A stretch of 64,000 nucleotides of DNA from Fagopyrum homotropicum (GCA_033239125.1 BSWB01000005.1:143402494-143466493); one strand, 5' to 3'; shown: positions 10,501 to 21,948, counted from the stretch's first letter. A program made the numbers and translations. The notes: generated by a model not told the origin, from the letters alone.

Positions 10501-13500
10501 GATGCCCATGTCAAACGGAAAAAAATCCTGTCGGATGATGATACCTGGCATGTGAATGTCGACTCCCGGGCAGACTTGGTCACATGAGATTACTTCCCCA
10601 TTCCCGATGGTAACGCCGAAAGCGGGAACTTCGTGAGTCGGAAGCTCCAAGTCGGCCACCAGCTGAGCCGAAATGAAATTCTGGGTAGATCCACTATCCA
10701 CCAAAATCAGAACTGATCTTCCTCGGACGGTGCCCTTCAATTTCAAGGTAGCGGTGGTGTTATGTCCAGAAATCTGGTGGAAAGAAATTTCCACCCTATC
10801 ATCCCTCCCATCGGACTCCTCATGAAGTCCGTTGTCAGCTGCCTCAATGAATTCATCACAAGCCTCTGTGAACTCCAGCTGAGAAAAAGAGAGGCAACAT
10901 TGATGACCAGGTGTAAATTTTTCACCACATCTGAAACATAAGCCTTTTTCTCGCCGGAGTTGACGCTCATTGGTTGTGAGATTGCTGGAATTTTGAGAGG
11001 TATTAGGTCGTGGGATCTGGTAGGAGTTGGAGCGGTTGTTTGGAAAGGTGTTGGGTCTATTGGTTTGGAAAGCTGGTTTTGGGCCTCGAGTTTGGCCCAA
11101 CTTAGACTCAAACTCTAACGCTAAGGAAGCAGCTTTATAAACTGATTGTGGTTTATGGATTCTCACTTCAGATTTTAGTTCTTCCTTCAACCCTGCGATA
11201 AAAGCGCCGAGAAGGGCACTCTCTGGCCAATCCGTAACCCTCGCAACTCGCCTCGCAAATTCCAATCTGAAATCAGCCACGGTGCCAGTTTGTTTGATGG
11301 AGCACAGGAATTCATCGGGATTTTGGAACTCCGGTGGTCCATAGCTCTCCTGAAAGACCCGAACGAGGTCCTCCCATATCAGAATTACACCTTCTCCATT
11401 AACCCACACGTATAGATCGAGAGCATCACCCTCCAAGTGCATCGCTGCAACCTCGACCTTCATATCATTAGGGACATCGAAGTATCGAAAATACTTCTCT
11501 GCTTTGAGAAACCACCCATGGGGATCGCCCCCTTCAAATTTAGGGAAATCAATCTTTGCCCTGGGTTTCCGCTGGAGGTGGGCACTCCGATGATTGTCGT
11601 CGGCGGCTTCCGGCTCGTCCCACCCGTGTTGACGACCTCGGTCGTAGGGTGGTACATGGACTCTGGTTCTGCCCCTATACTCCCCCCCTGTATGAACCCT
11701 CGGGAGTACCATCGTTGACTGGGGTCTGGCCGTTTGGATACGACTGAGCTTCTAATGTGGCGACCTTGGCTGCTAGCCCATCCAAAACTTCAAGGCGGGA
11801 AGCAATGGCGGACAACTGTTGTGCTATATCAATATTTGTATTTGAGGACGATGGTGGTGGCTGATTTGGTGGGGTTGGTGGGGGCTGGTTCGGTGGTGGG
11901 GTTGGCTGGTTTGATGAATTTCGGGTGTTCACCATGATGGATCGGAAAGCTCTGATACCAAAATGATAAGGACCACTCTAAGCCAGTATCTAGCACAAAG
12001 GAAATTGAGCAGGAAACTCTCCCACAGACTAAGGAAATTGAGCAGGAAACTCTCCCACAGACTCTTTTCTGAATGATAATGATAAGATCATTACAAAGGA
12101 TGCTGAAAAAGACTTAAATAGGCAGAAGACTCAACTAACTACCCACTAAACCCACTAACACTCATACTAGGTTTAGTGTTGCGTAACTAAAAGCTAGAAT
12201 TCAGGAACATAACTTTGACTACTTCTAAAGGGCTCACTAACCTTAGGAAAAGGCATAAATAAAGTATTAAATGGAATTAAAAAACAATCTACTAAATTGA
12301 AATCAACTGAGCTTTCCTCTTCCTTTCATATGGAATGCAAGGTCGGTTCATCCAAGGCTTAGGGGGAGTCGTATCATATACCCATACGAAGTAGGGAGAC
12401 CAAAAGCAGAAATTTATAAGCATTAATACCTTGCAGTAAGAGGGCTGGCGTAGAAATCCTTGATGACAGGATCTCCTTTATCATCACGGGCACCAGCTCG
12501 CTGTAGCATAACAAATCTTAGTTAACATAGACATGAAGTTATATTTCACAAACTATCGATGAATCTAGCACCTAAGTATGTACTGTTTCAACCTTGTGGG
12601 CTTCAAAATTAAACAAACATAACTTAACTACCAACTACTAAAGTTGTGAGCTTGTTGGGGTACCTGGAAAGTAATTCCGGTAGTTCCACTCCACTTTGGC
12701 CTGAGCGGCCGACTGAATTCGATGCCAGCAGTGACACGATCAATGGTCAGATTACTATTGTTAGGTTGATTGCCATGGACTAAGGTACCAGGCGCTCTAG
12801 AGTTCTAAAATAAAAATCAGCAAATCAGAGCATATTCATACATGAAGAATCAGCCATAATGTATAAATTGACTAACTGTTACCTGAACCATAATTGATCT
12901 CGATGTACGTTTGTCATCACCTTCAATCCAGGGATCAGTATAATTCATTCGAAAAATCGAGTCAAGCTGACCCTTTTCTAGAGAGATGTTAACTTTCTGA
13001 TTTCTACCGAAGAGATTTGAGTGGGAATATGCAAAGCTGCAAATAAGTGCAAGAAAATTATAACGTAAAATTCTATTGAAGATGGGACAAGTAAAACAAG
13101 CCTACTTAGAAGAATCATACCTTCCGATCAAGCCTGACAACGGGCTACTTATTATCCTGAAACCAAGAGCACCGTCATGGCTAAGCAAAGCAAAAGAAAG
13201 AGTTTCCTGTTACAGGAAAAAAAAAAAAAAAGAAACTAAACTTACCCGCTTGAAATACCACCACCAGCAGAGAATCCCCCACTAGCACGCTCAACCACAT
13301 TTGTGACCAAATCAACCTTTCCGGTGTCTACAATAATGAAATGAAAAGCATTATTAATAAATGAATTGCAGATGAGGATGTTTGAATGGAAATCTGTTTG
13401 TGAAGGAATAAAAAGGAAATATAGTGAAGAATAGAAGAAAATTTTGTATAACAAACAAACGTTATTGTTTGGGTACCTAGGAAAAATAAAAGAGCTTTTG

Positions 13501-16054
13501 GTTAAAATATTATAATCAATTTATCAACTGATAGAGTTGACAGGCTCCTATTACTCTTACCTCCTGCTGGTTGTGGCAAAATGCTTACATCCTCCATAAT
13601 TCCCATGTTTAAGACAGAATTTACATCTCTTTTACTCTGAATCAAGTTGTAGACCTGGAAAACATGGCCAATCATATATGGAATCCCATTGGATTAAAAA
13701 AAAAATAGTTACTAGATCTCAACTGAATGGATCATCTACGCCAACATATAACTTTTATTACCAATCAAATCACAATTAAATGCAATAGATAAGTATCATA
13801 GCCTAGGAACCACAAACTTTATTCTACAAAAATGGATCATATTTCTGTCATGAGAATAGTCAAATTAGTCAGCCAAAAACACATTCAAAACAAATACCTA
13901 GTGCTTTAACAGAAATCTCGTTACTTTTCAGTTGGTGCTAATATACAGAATTGTGATGGTGGGCAGAAGGATAGAGCAGTATCAAAGGCCAAATGACACG
14001 ATGTGGACACTCATACATAAAAAAAAACGGAACATCAGATGCCATCTGAAACTTGCTATGGAACATAGAAAGGCTGTAGAATCATAAATATTTATGGGTA
14101 AAATGACTAACTAGGTCTTTTACCACTATTATCCTATTAAGAGTACTCGTAGCATAAACTCATTTAATAAAATATATCCCTATTTAACCCAATTCCTTTC
14201 ATCTAGTGGGGAATTATATAGGGTAAAATTAAGGGGTCTACAAAACAAAATGCCTACAAAAAATAGCTTATTTAACCCAAATCTTTCAATATTTATAAGA
14301 TTAGTTCATAAGAGAATACCTGCCCCTTTTTGGTTGTTAAGTGGCGAAGTATGGTGCCTGGCTTTGTTTTTCCGATAGTTGGCTCACCACTAAATTGCAA
14401 AATCAAAGCATCATTATTCATATGTAACTTATAAAGTGAAAACGACTAAACACATATAAAATGGCTGTGTGCAACATAAATCATCATATGGAACAGATAT
14501 AACAAGACAAGTCTGGAGCAACAAAACCTGGACCAATCAACGAGACTTCACAAACATTTCTAGGAACTGGGTCTTACGTCTTTCTATCGTGGAAACGGAT
14601 AGATATGTCATTGACCTCTGCTTCAGCAACTTGCATTCTTATTGTACCCCCTGAATCAATAGCAACCCCTGAAACCTGTAACACCATCAATATCCAACTT
14701 TAATATTACCCACATGTACATCAACCGTGCATTGAAAGAGGCATCCTAATAACAAAAACATGTACTAACCATTCCAAAAAGGCCACGCTCCCCATACCAG
14801 CTATCGATGGAATTAATCACTTCATCTAATCTCCGGATATTTACCACCTTTCCTGCACAACATGTTGCAAAAGTTCAATTGATGCATCATAATTTTTAAC
14901 TAGGTCAGATTTAACAGGCCAAATGACAAAGAAAAGAAAAGAAAAGAAAAAGAATTCAACCCACCATATTCACCACGAAATGCATCTTCTAGGAATTTGG
15001 ATGGAAGAATGGTTGCTCCTTCACACACCAAGCCATGAAACTCTTGATTTGGTTCTACCTTATGCCATTAGAAAGAAATAGAGAAGAATTGGTTAATCAC
15101 ATAACTGTAAAAAAAATGATAATACATTTTTCTATCCAATATAATGTGAAGGAGAAACATGTCCTAAAACAAGGGTAAAACAAGGGTATAGTTGTGAATA
15201 AAAACGCTATGTACAAATACATATCCAAAATATTCAATTATTCAAACCAATTTTCAATCTTTTACCTGAAAGACCAGTCTGATGCCATCCCGGGTGTCAA
15301 CAGCAACTGGCATACAAGAACTGAAATATCCTGTATCAATAATCCGATGAACATCCTCCTGAATCTCTCTTGCAGTCAACGCAGAGTTTGGTCGGCACAC
15401 TCTCAGTGCTGTCAGAGTCTCCACTTCCAATTCCTTTCTCTGAAGCTCCTCTCCGTTTTTGTTCTTCACCAACACCTCGCTAATCAATACTCTCTCCTCG
15501 TCCTCCTTTTGAGGGAGATTCGCATACTCTACCGGTGCATCTTTCTCCTTGACCTCCAATGTGTTCGATTCATCTTGTGTCACTACCATTGTCGTTGAAC
15601 ACAGTAATAGGGAAGGACTTCTGCTTGAAAACTTGCTCACGGAAGGAGGCCATTTGATCGAATTGAAAAATTGAGCAACCGATGATTGAGCAATGGAGAG
15701 AGTAGAGCTTAAAGTTTGAGAGCCGAAAGGGAGAGAAGAGAGGGATGAAGGTGGGTTTGAAATAGGATTGCAGAATTTTGATGTTGGCACTTTGATTGAC
15801 GACGAAATAAATTGTATGCCTTTATTATTGGACGTGACAGAATGTGGACTTGAATTCTGAGCAACTCTTAATGGGAAACTAGGATTAGGGGGCCATTTTA
15901 TAGATTTGAAGAATTGATCAACTGAAGATTGAGTTCTTGAAAGGATAGGAGTTAGGGTTTGCGAGCTGAAGGGGAGATAAGATAGGGAAAATGTGGGGTT
16001 TGAACTAGGGCTGCAGAATTTTGATGATGGCTGAATGCCTTCATTCTTGGACAT
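4540..16054 (-). CDS. OEP80: Outer envelope protein OEP80 (Omp85/Toc75-V)
   Basis: Beta-barrel protein of the chloroplast outer envelope, thought to help insert other barrel proteins. Sixteen coding exons: 16054-15266, 15058-14965, 14852-14770, 14675-14578, 14389-14320, 13654-13561, 13327-13246, 13156-13121, 13036-12883, 12804-12664, 12500-12430, 7109-7037, 6949-6834, 5129-4982, 4906-4837 and 4694-4540. Phases close to give 757 residues. POTRA-type repeats run from about residue 185 (VLISEVLVK, EDVHRIIDTGYF, SWYGERGLFGMVS), then the barrel (ERASGGFSAGGG, SHSNLFGRNQ, YTDPWIEGDD, AFPIGGTNSVRGYEEGAVG, YAFNDRNSGRFHF). The first in-frame ATG is at 16054; the frame stays open about 37 codons upstream to a TAA but has no ATG there. 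A 5' leader intron probably runs from 16580 to about 16150. The exon 11/12 intron holds a retrotransposon. The N-terminal end is the least certain part. Confidence 0.93.
5130..6833. repeat. OEP80 intron with a 17-bp inverted repeat pair
   Basis: This 1.7-kb intron holds TAATATTTAGGATCATT at 5313-5329 and its exact reverse complement at 6074-6090. Close outside, TCTAGTTAAACCCTAAT occurs as a direct repeat near 5299 and 6283. The pattern suggests an old insertion, but no transposase or clear target duplication is visible. A run of about 11 C residues lies near 6135. Confidence 0.5.
7150..7529 (-). repeat. 3' LTR of the gypsy element
   Basis: 380 bp, TG...CA on either strand. It differs from the partner LTR by one base (G versus A, 7184 against 11998) and lacks the partner's 33-bp internal duplication. 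A G-rich stretch (CCAAGGGGGGTGCAA on the minus strand, 7530-7544) precedes it and fits a polypurine tract. Confidence 0.95.
7445..11935 (-). pseudogene. broken gag-pol of the gypsy element
   Basis: Gag starts at 11935 (MVNTRNSS, proline-rich). A CCHC knuckle (CFRCGEKFTPGHQC) lies near 10930 and the aspartic protease motif LVDSGSTQNF near 10700. RT carries VVFFDDILVYN (about 9735), then RNase H (VACDAS, about 9290). The integrase zinc finger is near 8730-8590, followed by its core, a GPYK motif near 7890 and a chromodomain-like tail (ILIKWADRPIEEASWEEYD, about 7640). Four lesions are visible: a frameshift at a seven-C run (11682-11688, plus strand), an in-frame TAA at 10138-10140, a deletion in the integrase core near 8375-8385 that also shifts frame, and a one-base shift near an A run at about 8100. 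The two homopolymer shifts could be sequence errors; the stop and deletion are not explained that way. Confidence 0.93.
11949..11960 (-). other. primer binding site (tRNA-iMet type)
   Basis: The minus strand reads TGGTATCAGAGC, the usual plant primer site matching the 3' end of initiator tRNA-Met. It lies three bases inside the 5' LTR. Confidence 0.93.
11964..12376 (-). repeat. 5' LTR of the gypsy element
   Basis: 413 bp, the same as the partner LTR except for one substitution and an extra tandem copy of a 33-bp segment beginning AAGGAAATTGAGCAGG (about 11997-12063). Confidence 0.95.
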
Positions 16055-16109
16055 AGTAGTATATGGATTTGAATTCTGAGCGACCTTCAATGGGAAACTA
16101 GGATTAGGG
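15647..16109 (-). repeat. tandem duplication inside OEP80 exon 1
   Basis: Two adjacent copies, 15891-16109 and 15647-15890. On the minus strand both begin with a PNPSFPL-like sequence and end FFxSIKWPP. The second contains about 25 extra bases. Both lie in the serine-rich N-terminal segment before the POTRA region. The proposed start codon (16054) falls in the first copy; the matching place in the second copy reads ACG. Confidence 0.85.
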
Positions 16110-16579
16110 CTTTGAGCAAATGAACACAAACAAACATAAGTGCAGATTCCTATCAAAACAGGTATGATGTATCCTTAATGTTTGATGAAATTTGCAGAAG
16201 TACCTCCTGTAAACCCAAAATTCCAATGTACCTAAACTACCTCTAACTAAAACCCCCTACGCCACACACGATCGTTGTTTTCCAAACCCAGATTCAAACA
16301 GAAAGCTGCTCGTGGTTGTTCCCCAAAACCCCTATACAAACAGAAAGATACTATCACTATCTTATAATTACCTCATATTCAATCCAACATTTCAAATTCA
16401 ATCCTACAAATCAAAGGCATCGGTTTTCATACGAAATGAACTATCAGAATGCGAAACAGGAAAAAAAAATCCCTGAACTTTACTGAAGAAGACCCAAGCC
16501 ATATAAATTTTAGACAAAATTGGCGAAGAACAAGGCATAAGCTTGTATGAAGAAAAAAAAAACCCAAAGCAGTACTTAC

Positions 16580-16832
16580 CGGGGTGGTGGATTAAGAGAG
16601 GCCGAAGCTCAGTCGACTTGAGGAGAGGTAATGGAAGAACAAACGGGGACAGGAAAGGTGGAGACGACCACTAGGAGCAACTGAAGCTTCGAGATGGTTC
16701 GGTGCTTAGCACATTGCAGGACTGATTCGTCTCTTCCACGGCCAAGGTAAGCAGTGACAGTAGAACCGGGCCGGTTACTTAGCGTTTCTTTTGACCCAAG
16801 AAAATTTGAACCGGGCTGGTTAGGAAAGGAAA
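16580..16832 (-). other. probable OEP80 leader exon and promoter
   Basis: On the minus strand a good donor (CCACCCCG/GTAAGTAC) lies at 16580, so the sequence to its right is a likely 5' untranslated exon. The leader intron then runs to an acceptor near 16150 (TTTTGATAG). I see no clear TATA box. Confidence 0.5.
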
Positions 16833-18222
16833 ATTTCGGTTAGTGTCTCTGTAGTTTGGAGATTTTTAGATTTTGCCCATCACTTTTTTAAAGTTCAGTT
16901 AGTGTCCTCAAACTTTCTTCTTTTTTGGATTTTGTCCCGTCCGTCAATGATCTACCCATTTAAAAATAAAACGAAATTAAAAACAAACAAACAAAATAAA
17001 AGGCAATATCCAAAGAAGACTCGAGCGAAGAAACTCGAAAACTTTCACTTCCTCTCTGAAGGATCGATGGACACATCCAGACAACCCTAATCTTCTCTCG
17101 AACGAACTTGAGCTTCAAGGCTATGTTCTTCGTCCGAGTTCGAGTCTTTGTTCTTCGTTCGATTTTGAGTATAGGCAACTAGAATCTCCTCTCGAACGAA
17201 CTTCAAAACTCCACTTCGTCCGATTTCGAGTCTTTGTTCTTCGTCCATTTTCGGATTTGAATTTTCAGTGCTCTACAGCTTCTTTGACTTATAACTAGGT
17301 CTTTCAAAAAAATTTTGTTGAACGAACACCAAAATCAATTAGATGTAAAGAGTATAAACATAAAAAATTCATGTATGATTAGAAATGAGACGTTCAAGGT
17401 TCTCAGGTTGCCCCGTAATATACCAAAATGAACAAAGATACGCACCTTGAATTTTTCAAAAACGAGGAATAAATTTCTCTATAAAGCCGAGGATTTGATT
17501 TGCTGCGGGTTTTACACTTTGACAATAGCTTTCAATTGTATTTAGTGAGAAAGCTTCCTCTTGTGACAATTCACACAAGACTTGAAATCCGAAAACAGAC
17601 AAAGAACAGAGACTCAAAAATGAACTAGAAATCAAAATTCGCTTAACACCGGTATAAGAACACAAGGAAGCAAATTGCAACAAAGATACATTCACATCAT
17701 AAACCAACACAAAACAAGCCGCAATTTGTGAAGAGCCGAAATCAGAGATTAATGTGCAAACCTTGCAATCGGTAGTTGAACAACAAAATGAAGCTCAGTT
17801 GAAGAAAACGGAAGAGAAAATGACCAATAAATAGAGGTAGAGAAATCCTAGTCCTACATAAGCAAAAGTGAATTGGAATAATGATAAACCCTAACCCGAG
17901 GAAAAATGACGGTTTTATGTATGTGGAGATGAGAATTGGTGAAGGAGAGACTGAGGAAGATAAGTTTCAGATTTTTGTTCTTCGCCTCATTTCGTTCGAG
18001 TCTTCCTCCTCAATTTTTTGGATATTGCTTTTTAATATGTTTTCTTTTTTTATTTCTTTTATTTTTTTTTTTGATAGGAGAAACGGATCAGGGATGTTGT
18101 TAATGAATCATTAATGGATTTCACAAAATTTAGAGAATAATAAAATTTGAGGGTACCAACGGAACTTTAAAAAAATTATTGACAAAATCCGAAAACTCCA
18201 ATGTAGAACAACAACAAGAATT
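16833..18222. mobile_element. element with ~110-bp imperfect terminal inverted repeats
   Basis: The left arm (about 16833-16945) and the reverse complement of the right arm (about 18098-18222) align along their length, for example TTTTTTAAAGTTC.GTT...CCTCAAA and a shared GGATTTTGTC. Long inverted repeats suggest a Mutator-like element, but I could not find a 9-bp target duplication. The interior has repeated words (TTCTTCGTCC, CGAACGAACTT) near 17100-17250 and an 84-codon minus-strand frame at 17710-17456 with no recognised domain. It may hold captured host sequence. Confidence 0.55.
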
Positions 18223-18939
18223 TCCCAAATATCAATTATTTAATGTTTTTTATTTTTCCCCCCTCTTTCTAAGAGTTTTTGCTAACTTCAAATATTTTAA
18301 AATTTTAATTTATTTCTTAAGCTATATCGTTACTTATATTATTATAAGATTTATATTTTAATGTATTCCTTAAATTTTTTATTATAAGCTGCCGTAAAAA
18401 AAATATTGCATTTTTATCTATTTTATAAATTAGGTATTTATATTTATAGCCCACAAGGCAACAATATTATTTTTGATGATGAGAAATTATAAATAATTCT
18501 AACAATAATAGTAAATATTTAAATTAAATATAATATTTTGAAAATTTTAACAAAATATAATATGATTTTAACAAATAACTATATATATATTTTTTTTAAA
18601 ATACTAGAAGAAACCCCGAAGACTAATAAATATTATATAATGGATATCAATCCACTCTAAATCTAAATTAAAGCTGAATGACAACTACTCATAGAATAAA
18701 GGCGGAGATAGGAAATAGATCACGGTAACCCTCAGATTCTTAAAATGGGCCCCAATGTCCAATTTATTAAAGAGTATATAGGCCCACTGCATGGCCCATT
18801 TCCGTTTTGACCAGATTGTTGCTTTCATGCTTCTTTTTTGCTCCTTGTTACTCTATCAGTCTATGCTACAAGGATTAAGCTATCCATTGAAGTTTCCCTT
18901 ATGTTAGAAATTGTATTGTCTGATATTAGAGAAAAGACA
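18223..18939. other. AT-rich intergenic sequence
   Basis: Very AT-rich, with no open frame or repeat that I recognise. Confidence 0.5.
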
Positions 18940-19217
18940 AGTTCCGTTTGGTTTCAACTCTGAAAATGAAAACGCAATGGAAACGAATCTAGTTCATACG
19001 TATACCCTGTTCATGAAAATTTTTAGAATCATTCTCTGTAGTTTGAGTAATTGAAGTACAATTTAATTAGCTTTGATACTCCATAGGAAAACAAAATAGG
19101 GAATCAATTGCATTTTGTATGAAATCACAAAGAATGATTTCAAAAAAATTTATGAACAATGTACATATGAATTATATTCATTTTTATCCCGTTTTCGAAA
19201 TTATAATCAAACGGGGC
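18940..19217. mobile_element. MITE, copy 1 of a ~280-bp family
   Basis: Begins CCGTTTGGTTTCAACTCTGAAAA and ends TTTTCGAAATTATAATCAAACGGGGC. The interior matches the elements at 20393-20681 and 30928-31207 along its length (TTCATGAA..TTTTTAGAATCATTC, AGAATGATTTCAAAAAAATT). Its ends are more decayed than in the XDH copy. Confidence 0.75.
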
Positions 19218-19559
19218 TAAATCGAGTCGTTTGTTTGAAGGGTCGGTGAGTATGATTGATATCTAATGACTTTAAACATATAAAGACTCGTTGGCATGAT
19301 TCATGAAGGATCAGGCATCAATTTTAAAATCATTAGTCGATCTCTGGTAGTAAAAATATAGCGAAATAAAAAATTTTAACAATGAGTTATTCCCGTACTT
19401 TTTATTATCGGATTTTAATATTTTTTTGAATTAATTAGGAAAATAGGACCCCTTGAAATTCTCTTTTGCAAACTAGGTCTCTATACAAAAGGAAGAAAAA
19501 ATAGGTATGAAAACTAAAAAATAGGGGTAATAATTTCTCTAATTGAAATGATGGTGATT

Positions 19560-20140
19560 AGATGTTTACTTTTGATTTAAGTATCTTTTTTACATGGATT
19601 GGTTTTGTAGTATATTTCTTGGGTATGGTTTTGGGTATGATTGTGAAAATAGAGGCAATATATTTCTTGACAAATTTATTTTTGGGTATGATTATGACAT
19701 TATTTGGGTAAACGGGTTTTTGGGTATGCTTTTATATGTGTATTGGCTTTGTAGTATATTTCTTATTATTAAGTATATTTTTAAAGTGATATCGTGGATA
19801 TGTTTTATGGTTACCCAAACTGTGTTATAATGATCAAATTCAAGCGAATTTTTGGGTAATGATCAAATGTCATTTGATATTGATGTTTGTGTATAATATC
19901 GAGTTTTGAAAATTTTGGGTATGACAAATTTAAATTGGGTATGGTTTTTGTATTAAGTGATATTTAAATTGGGTATAAATATAAAATATTATCCAATTTA
20001 TGGATATGATTTTATTTTGATATTTGATTTTTTGGGTATGTTGTTTTCGAGTATGTTTATGTACTTTGACAAATTTATTTTTGGGTATGATTGTGACATT
20101 ATTTGGGTAAGCGGATTTTTGGGTAATAGGTGATAAAGTA
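19560..20140. repeat. TTGGGTATG-rich block with a 60-bp direct repeat
   Basis: The word TTGGGTATG or a near form recurs many times. A segment starting TTGACAAATTTATTTTTGGG occurs at about 19667-19727 and again at about 20068-20127 with only a few differences. No protein is predicted. The block lies between two copies of the same MITE family. Confidence 0.75.
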
Positions 20141-20392
20141 AGAATGTTGGAAATTCCTTTTTCTGATTGATGTGACATGTGAGATAGTACAACATGTCAC
20201 ATCCGATGGGTTGTCAAACTTTGCCCTCTTTTGTACTCTATTTCTTCTATTCTATTTTATAGGGGGTCAAAATACCAATCCCAAATAGTATGAGTCTTCT
20301 TTATCAATTGATTTGCTTAAAAGGCTAGTTTGCCAATTTTGCCTATTTTTTTTATGAATTTGGTTCATTCTAACCTTATCTTTTCAAATATA

Positions 20393-20681
20393 GGGGCCGT
20401 TTGGTTCCGACTCCGAAAACGGAATGAAAACGAATTTAGTCTATATATATATATACCATTATTCATGAAATTTTATGGAATTATTCCTTGTGGTTTTAAG
20501 TAATTGTAGTAAAATTTGATTAATGTTGATACCCTATAGGTAAACAAAAGGTGAGAAACAACTACATTTTATATACAACAATAAGAAATGATTCCAAAAA
20601 ATATTCATGAATAAGGTAAACATATGGACTAGATTTAATTTCCATCCCGTTTTCGTTTTTGCAATTCTAACCAAACGAGGA
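20393..20681. mobile_element. MITE, copy 2 of a ~280-bp family
   Basis: Starts GGGGCCGTTTGGTTCCGACTCC and ends GCAATTCTAACCAAACGAGG. The inner sequence matches the copies at 18940 and 30928, including AGAAATGATTCCAAAAAATATTCATGAATAAG. Confidence 0.8.
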
Positions 20682-20929
20682 TGAAAATTATGAATTAGGC
20701 TTTTTTAGACTTCATTATCCTTGTACCGTACGGGATGACGACGACGATTGTGTGAAGTTAAATTACAACTCGTTGTGATTTTATTTGTCAGTGCTCCCTT
20801 TTTTATGGTCGTTTGTTGTTCATTTTGTCGATGGAATAAATAGGAATAAAAAAATCAATGACAAGATAATAAAATTAAAAAATGACGTGGAATATTGGGT
20901 CACATGCCGTGGCTGGTAAGCCTGGTATC

Positions 20930-21945
20930 ACAATCCTTCTTGCTAAAAAGGGCAAGAGAGAGAATAGAAAAATGGCAGTTTACCAGTCTCCACTTTTATT
21001 TTGATTCCTCTCTGATGTTTCTTGCGTGAACTTCTGAATCCATCCACATTGCCCGCCTCATAGAAAGAGAAAGAGAGTTCTTCAACAAGGACGCTATCCG
21101 ATCCTTTCACAAAAGGTCGATCAATGTCGGTTCTCTCTCTCCTTATAGCTTCTCTCTTTATACATGCTCGCACTTGATCTGCTACCTACAATTCCACATT
21201 CATCATTCTTAAAATTTGTTTTTGTTTAGTTCTAGTTGATCGATCTTCCAGACATACTCCGATTAGCTTTTTTTCTTTGTTTGTTGAGGAAGTTGGAGTT
21301 GCTTTGTTTGGCGTCAGTTGATTTCGAATCCTTGAGAAACTGAGAAATAGGCGGTGATTAACTGATTATTGATTTCGTGAGGTATCTTTTCTCCATTTCT
21401 CTTTGCGCACTTCTGTTGTATCTCGCGTTTTTCTTATGATTTCGTAATTGCGACGTGGTTGCCATTTGATTTACGCAATTACGCGCTTGTGATTCAGCTA
21501 GAACTTTGTGCCAGGTGTATGAATGGAAGTCATCCATTTTTTTTTTAATTTATGGATTCTGCTTATCTGATACTGTAATTGATATGTACATTTCTTTCTA
21601 GTAATCTCAGCGGTCCTCTGTTTGAGGATTTTGTTTTCTCAGATATTTTACAGCTAGCATCTCATATTTGTTTGCTATTGCTGGTTAGTGTACTGGACTG
21701 ACTGTTCTTTTTCAATTTTCAGTAGTTTGGTGGCATGATTCTTACAAGGCGGTCAATTAATTGGATGAAGTTTTTTGTGTCATTGGACGATTTGATTCAG
21801 CATTTGTAAATTCATTTGAAACACATAAATTGTGGAGGTTAGACTTGACTCTTGGTTTATACATCCGGGATTATGTTGGACGTTCTGCTCTGAGTTTTCT
21901 TGTTTGATCTTGAGAAATTGAAATTTTACTGGTCAAAATTTTCAG
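20930..21945 (+). other. probable promoter, leader exon and leader intron of BB-like gene
   Basis: A CT-rich tract (about 21125-21160) lies in the probable leader. A donor after GATTTCGTGAG (GTATCTTTT, about 21381) and an acceptor TTTTCAG at 21945, four bases before the ATG, fit a leader intron of about 565 bp. The transcription start cannot be fixed from sequence. Confidence 0.5.
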
Positions 21946-21948
21946 AAA

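Larger units (their letters stand above)
7145..12381 (-). mobile_element. Ty3/gypsy LTR retrotransposon (chromovirus type) in OEP80 intron
   Basis: The element is 7150-12376 (5227 bp), flanked by the 5-bp target duplication TATAC (7145-7149 and 12377-12381). Its left LTR is 7150-7529 and its right LTR 11964-12376. Both begin TG and end CA. The element reads on the minus strand, the same sense as OEP80, so the right LTR is its 5' LTR. A tRNA-Met-type primer site lies just inside it. Gene order gag, protease, RT, RNase H, integrase, then a chromodomain-like tail marks it as Ty3/gypsy. Short LTRs and small size suggest the Reina-like group, which is inference. It sits between OEP80 exons 11 and 12. 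Confidence 0.97.

Noticed and set aside
14668..14680. OEP80 exon 4 acceptor at 14669 (TTTCAG)
   Set aside because: It breaks the frame; the acceptor seven bases upstream (TTACAG at 14676) gives the conserved FGMVSG junction.
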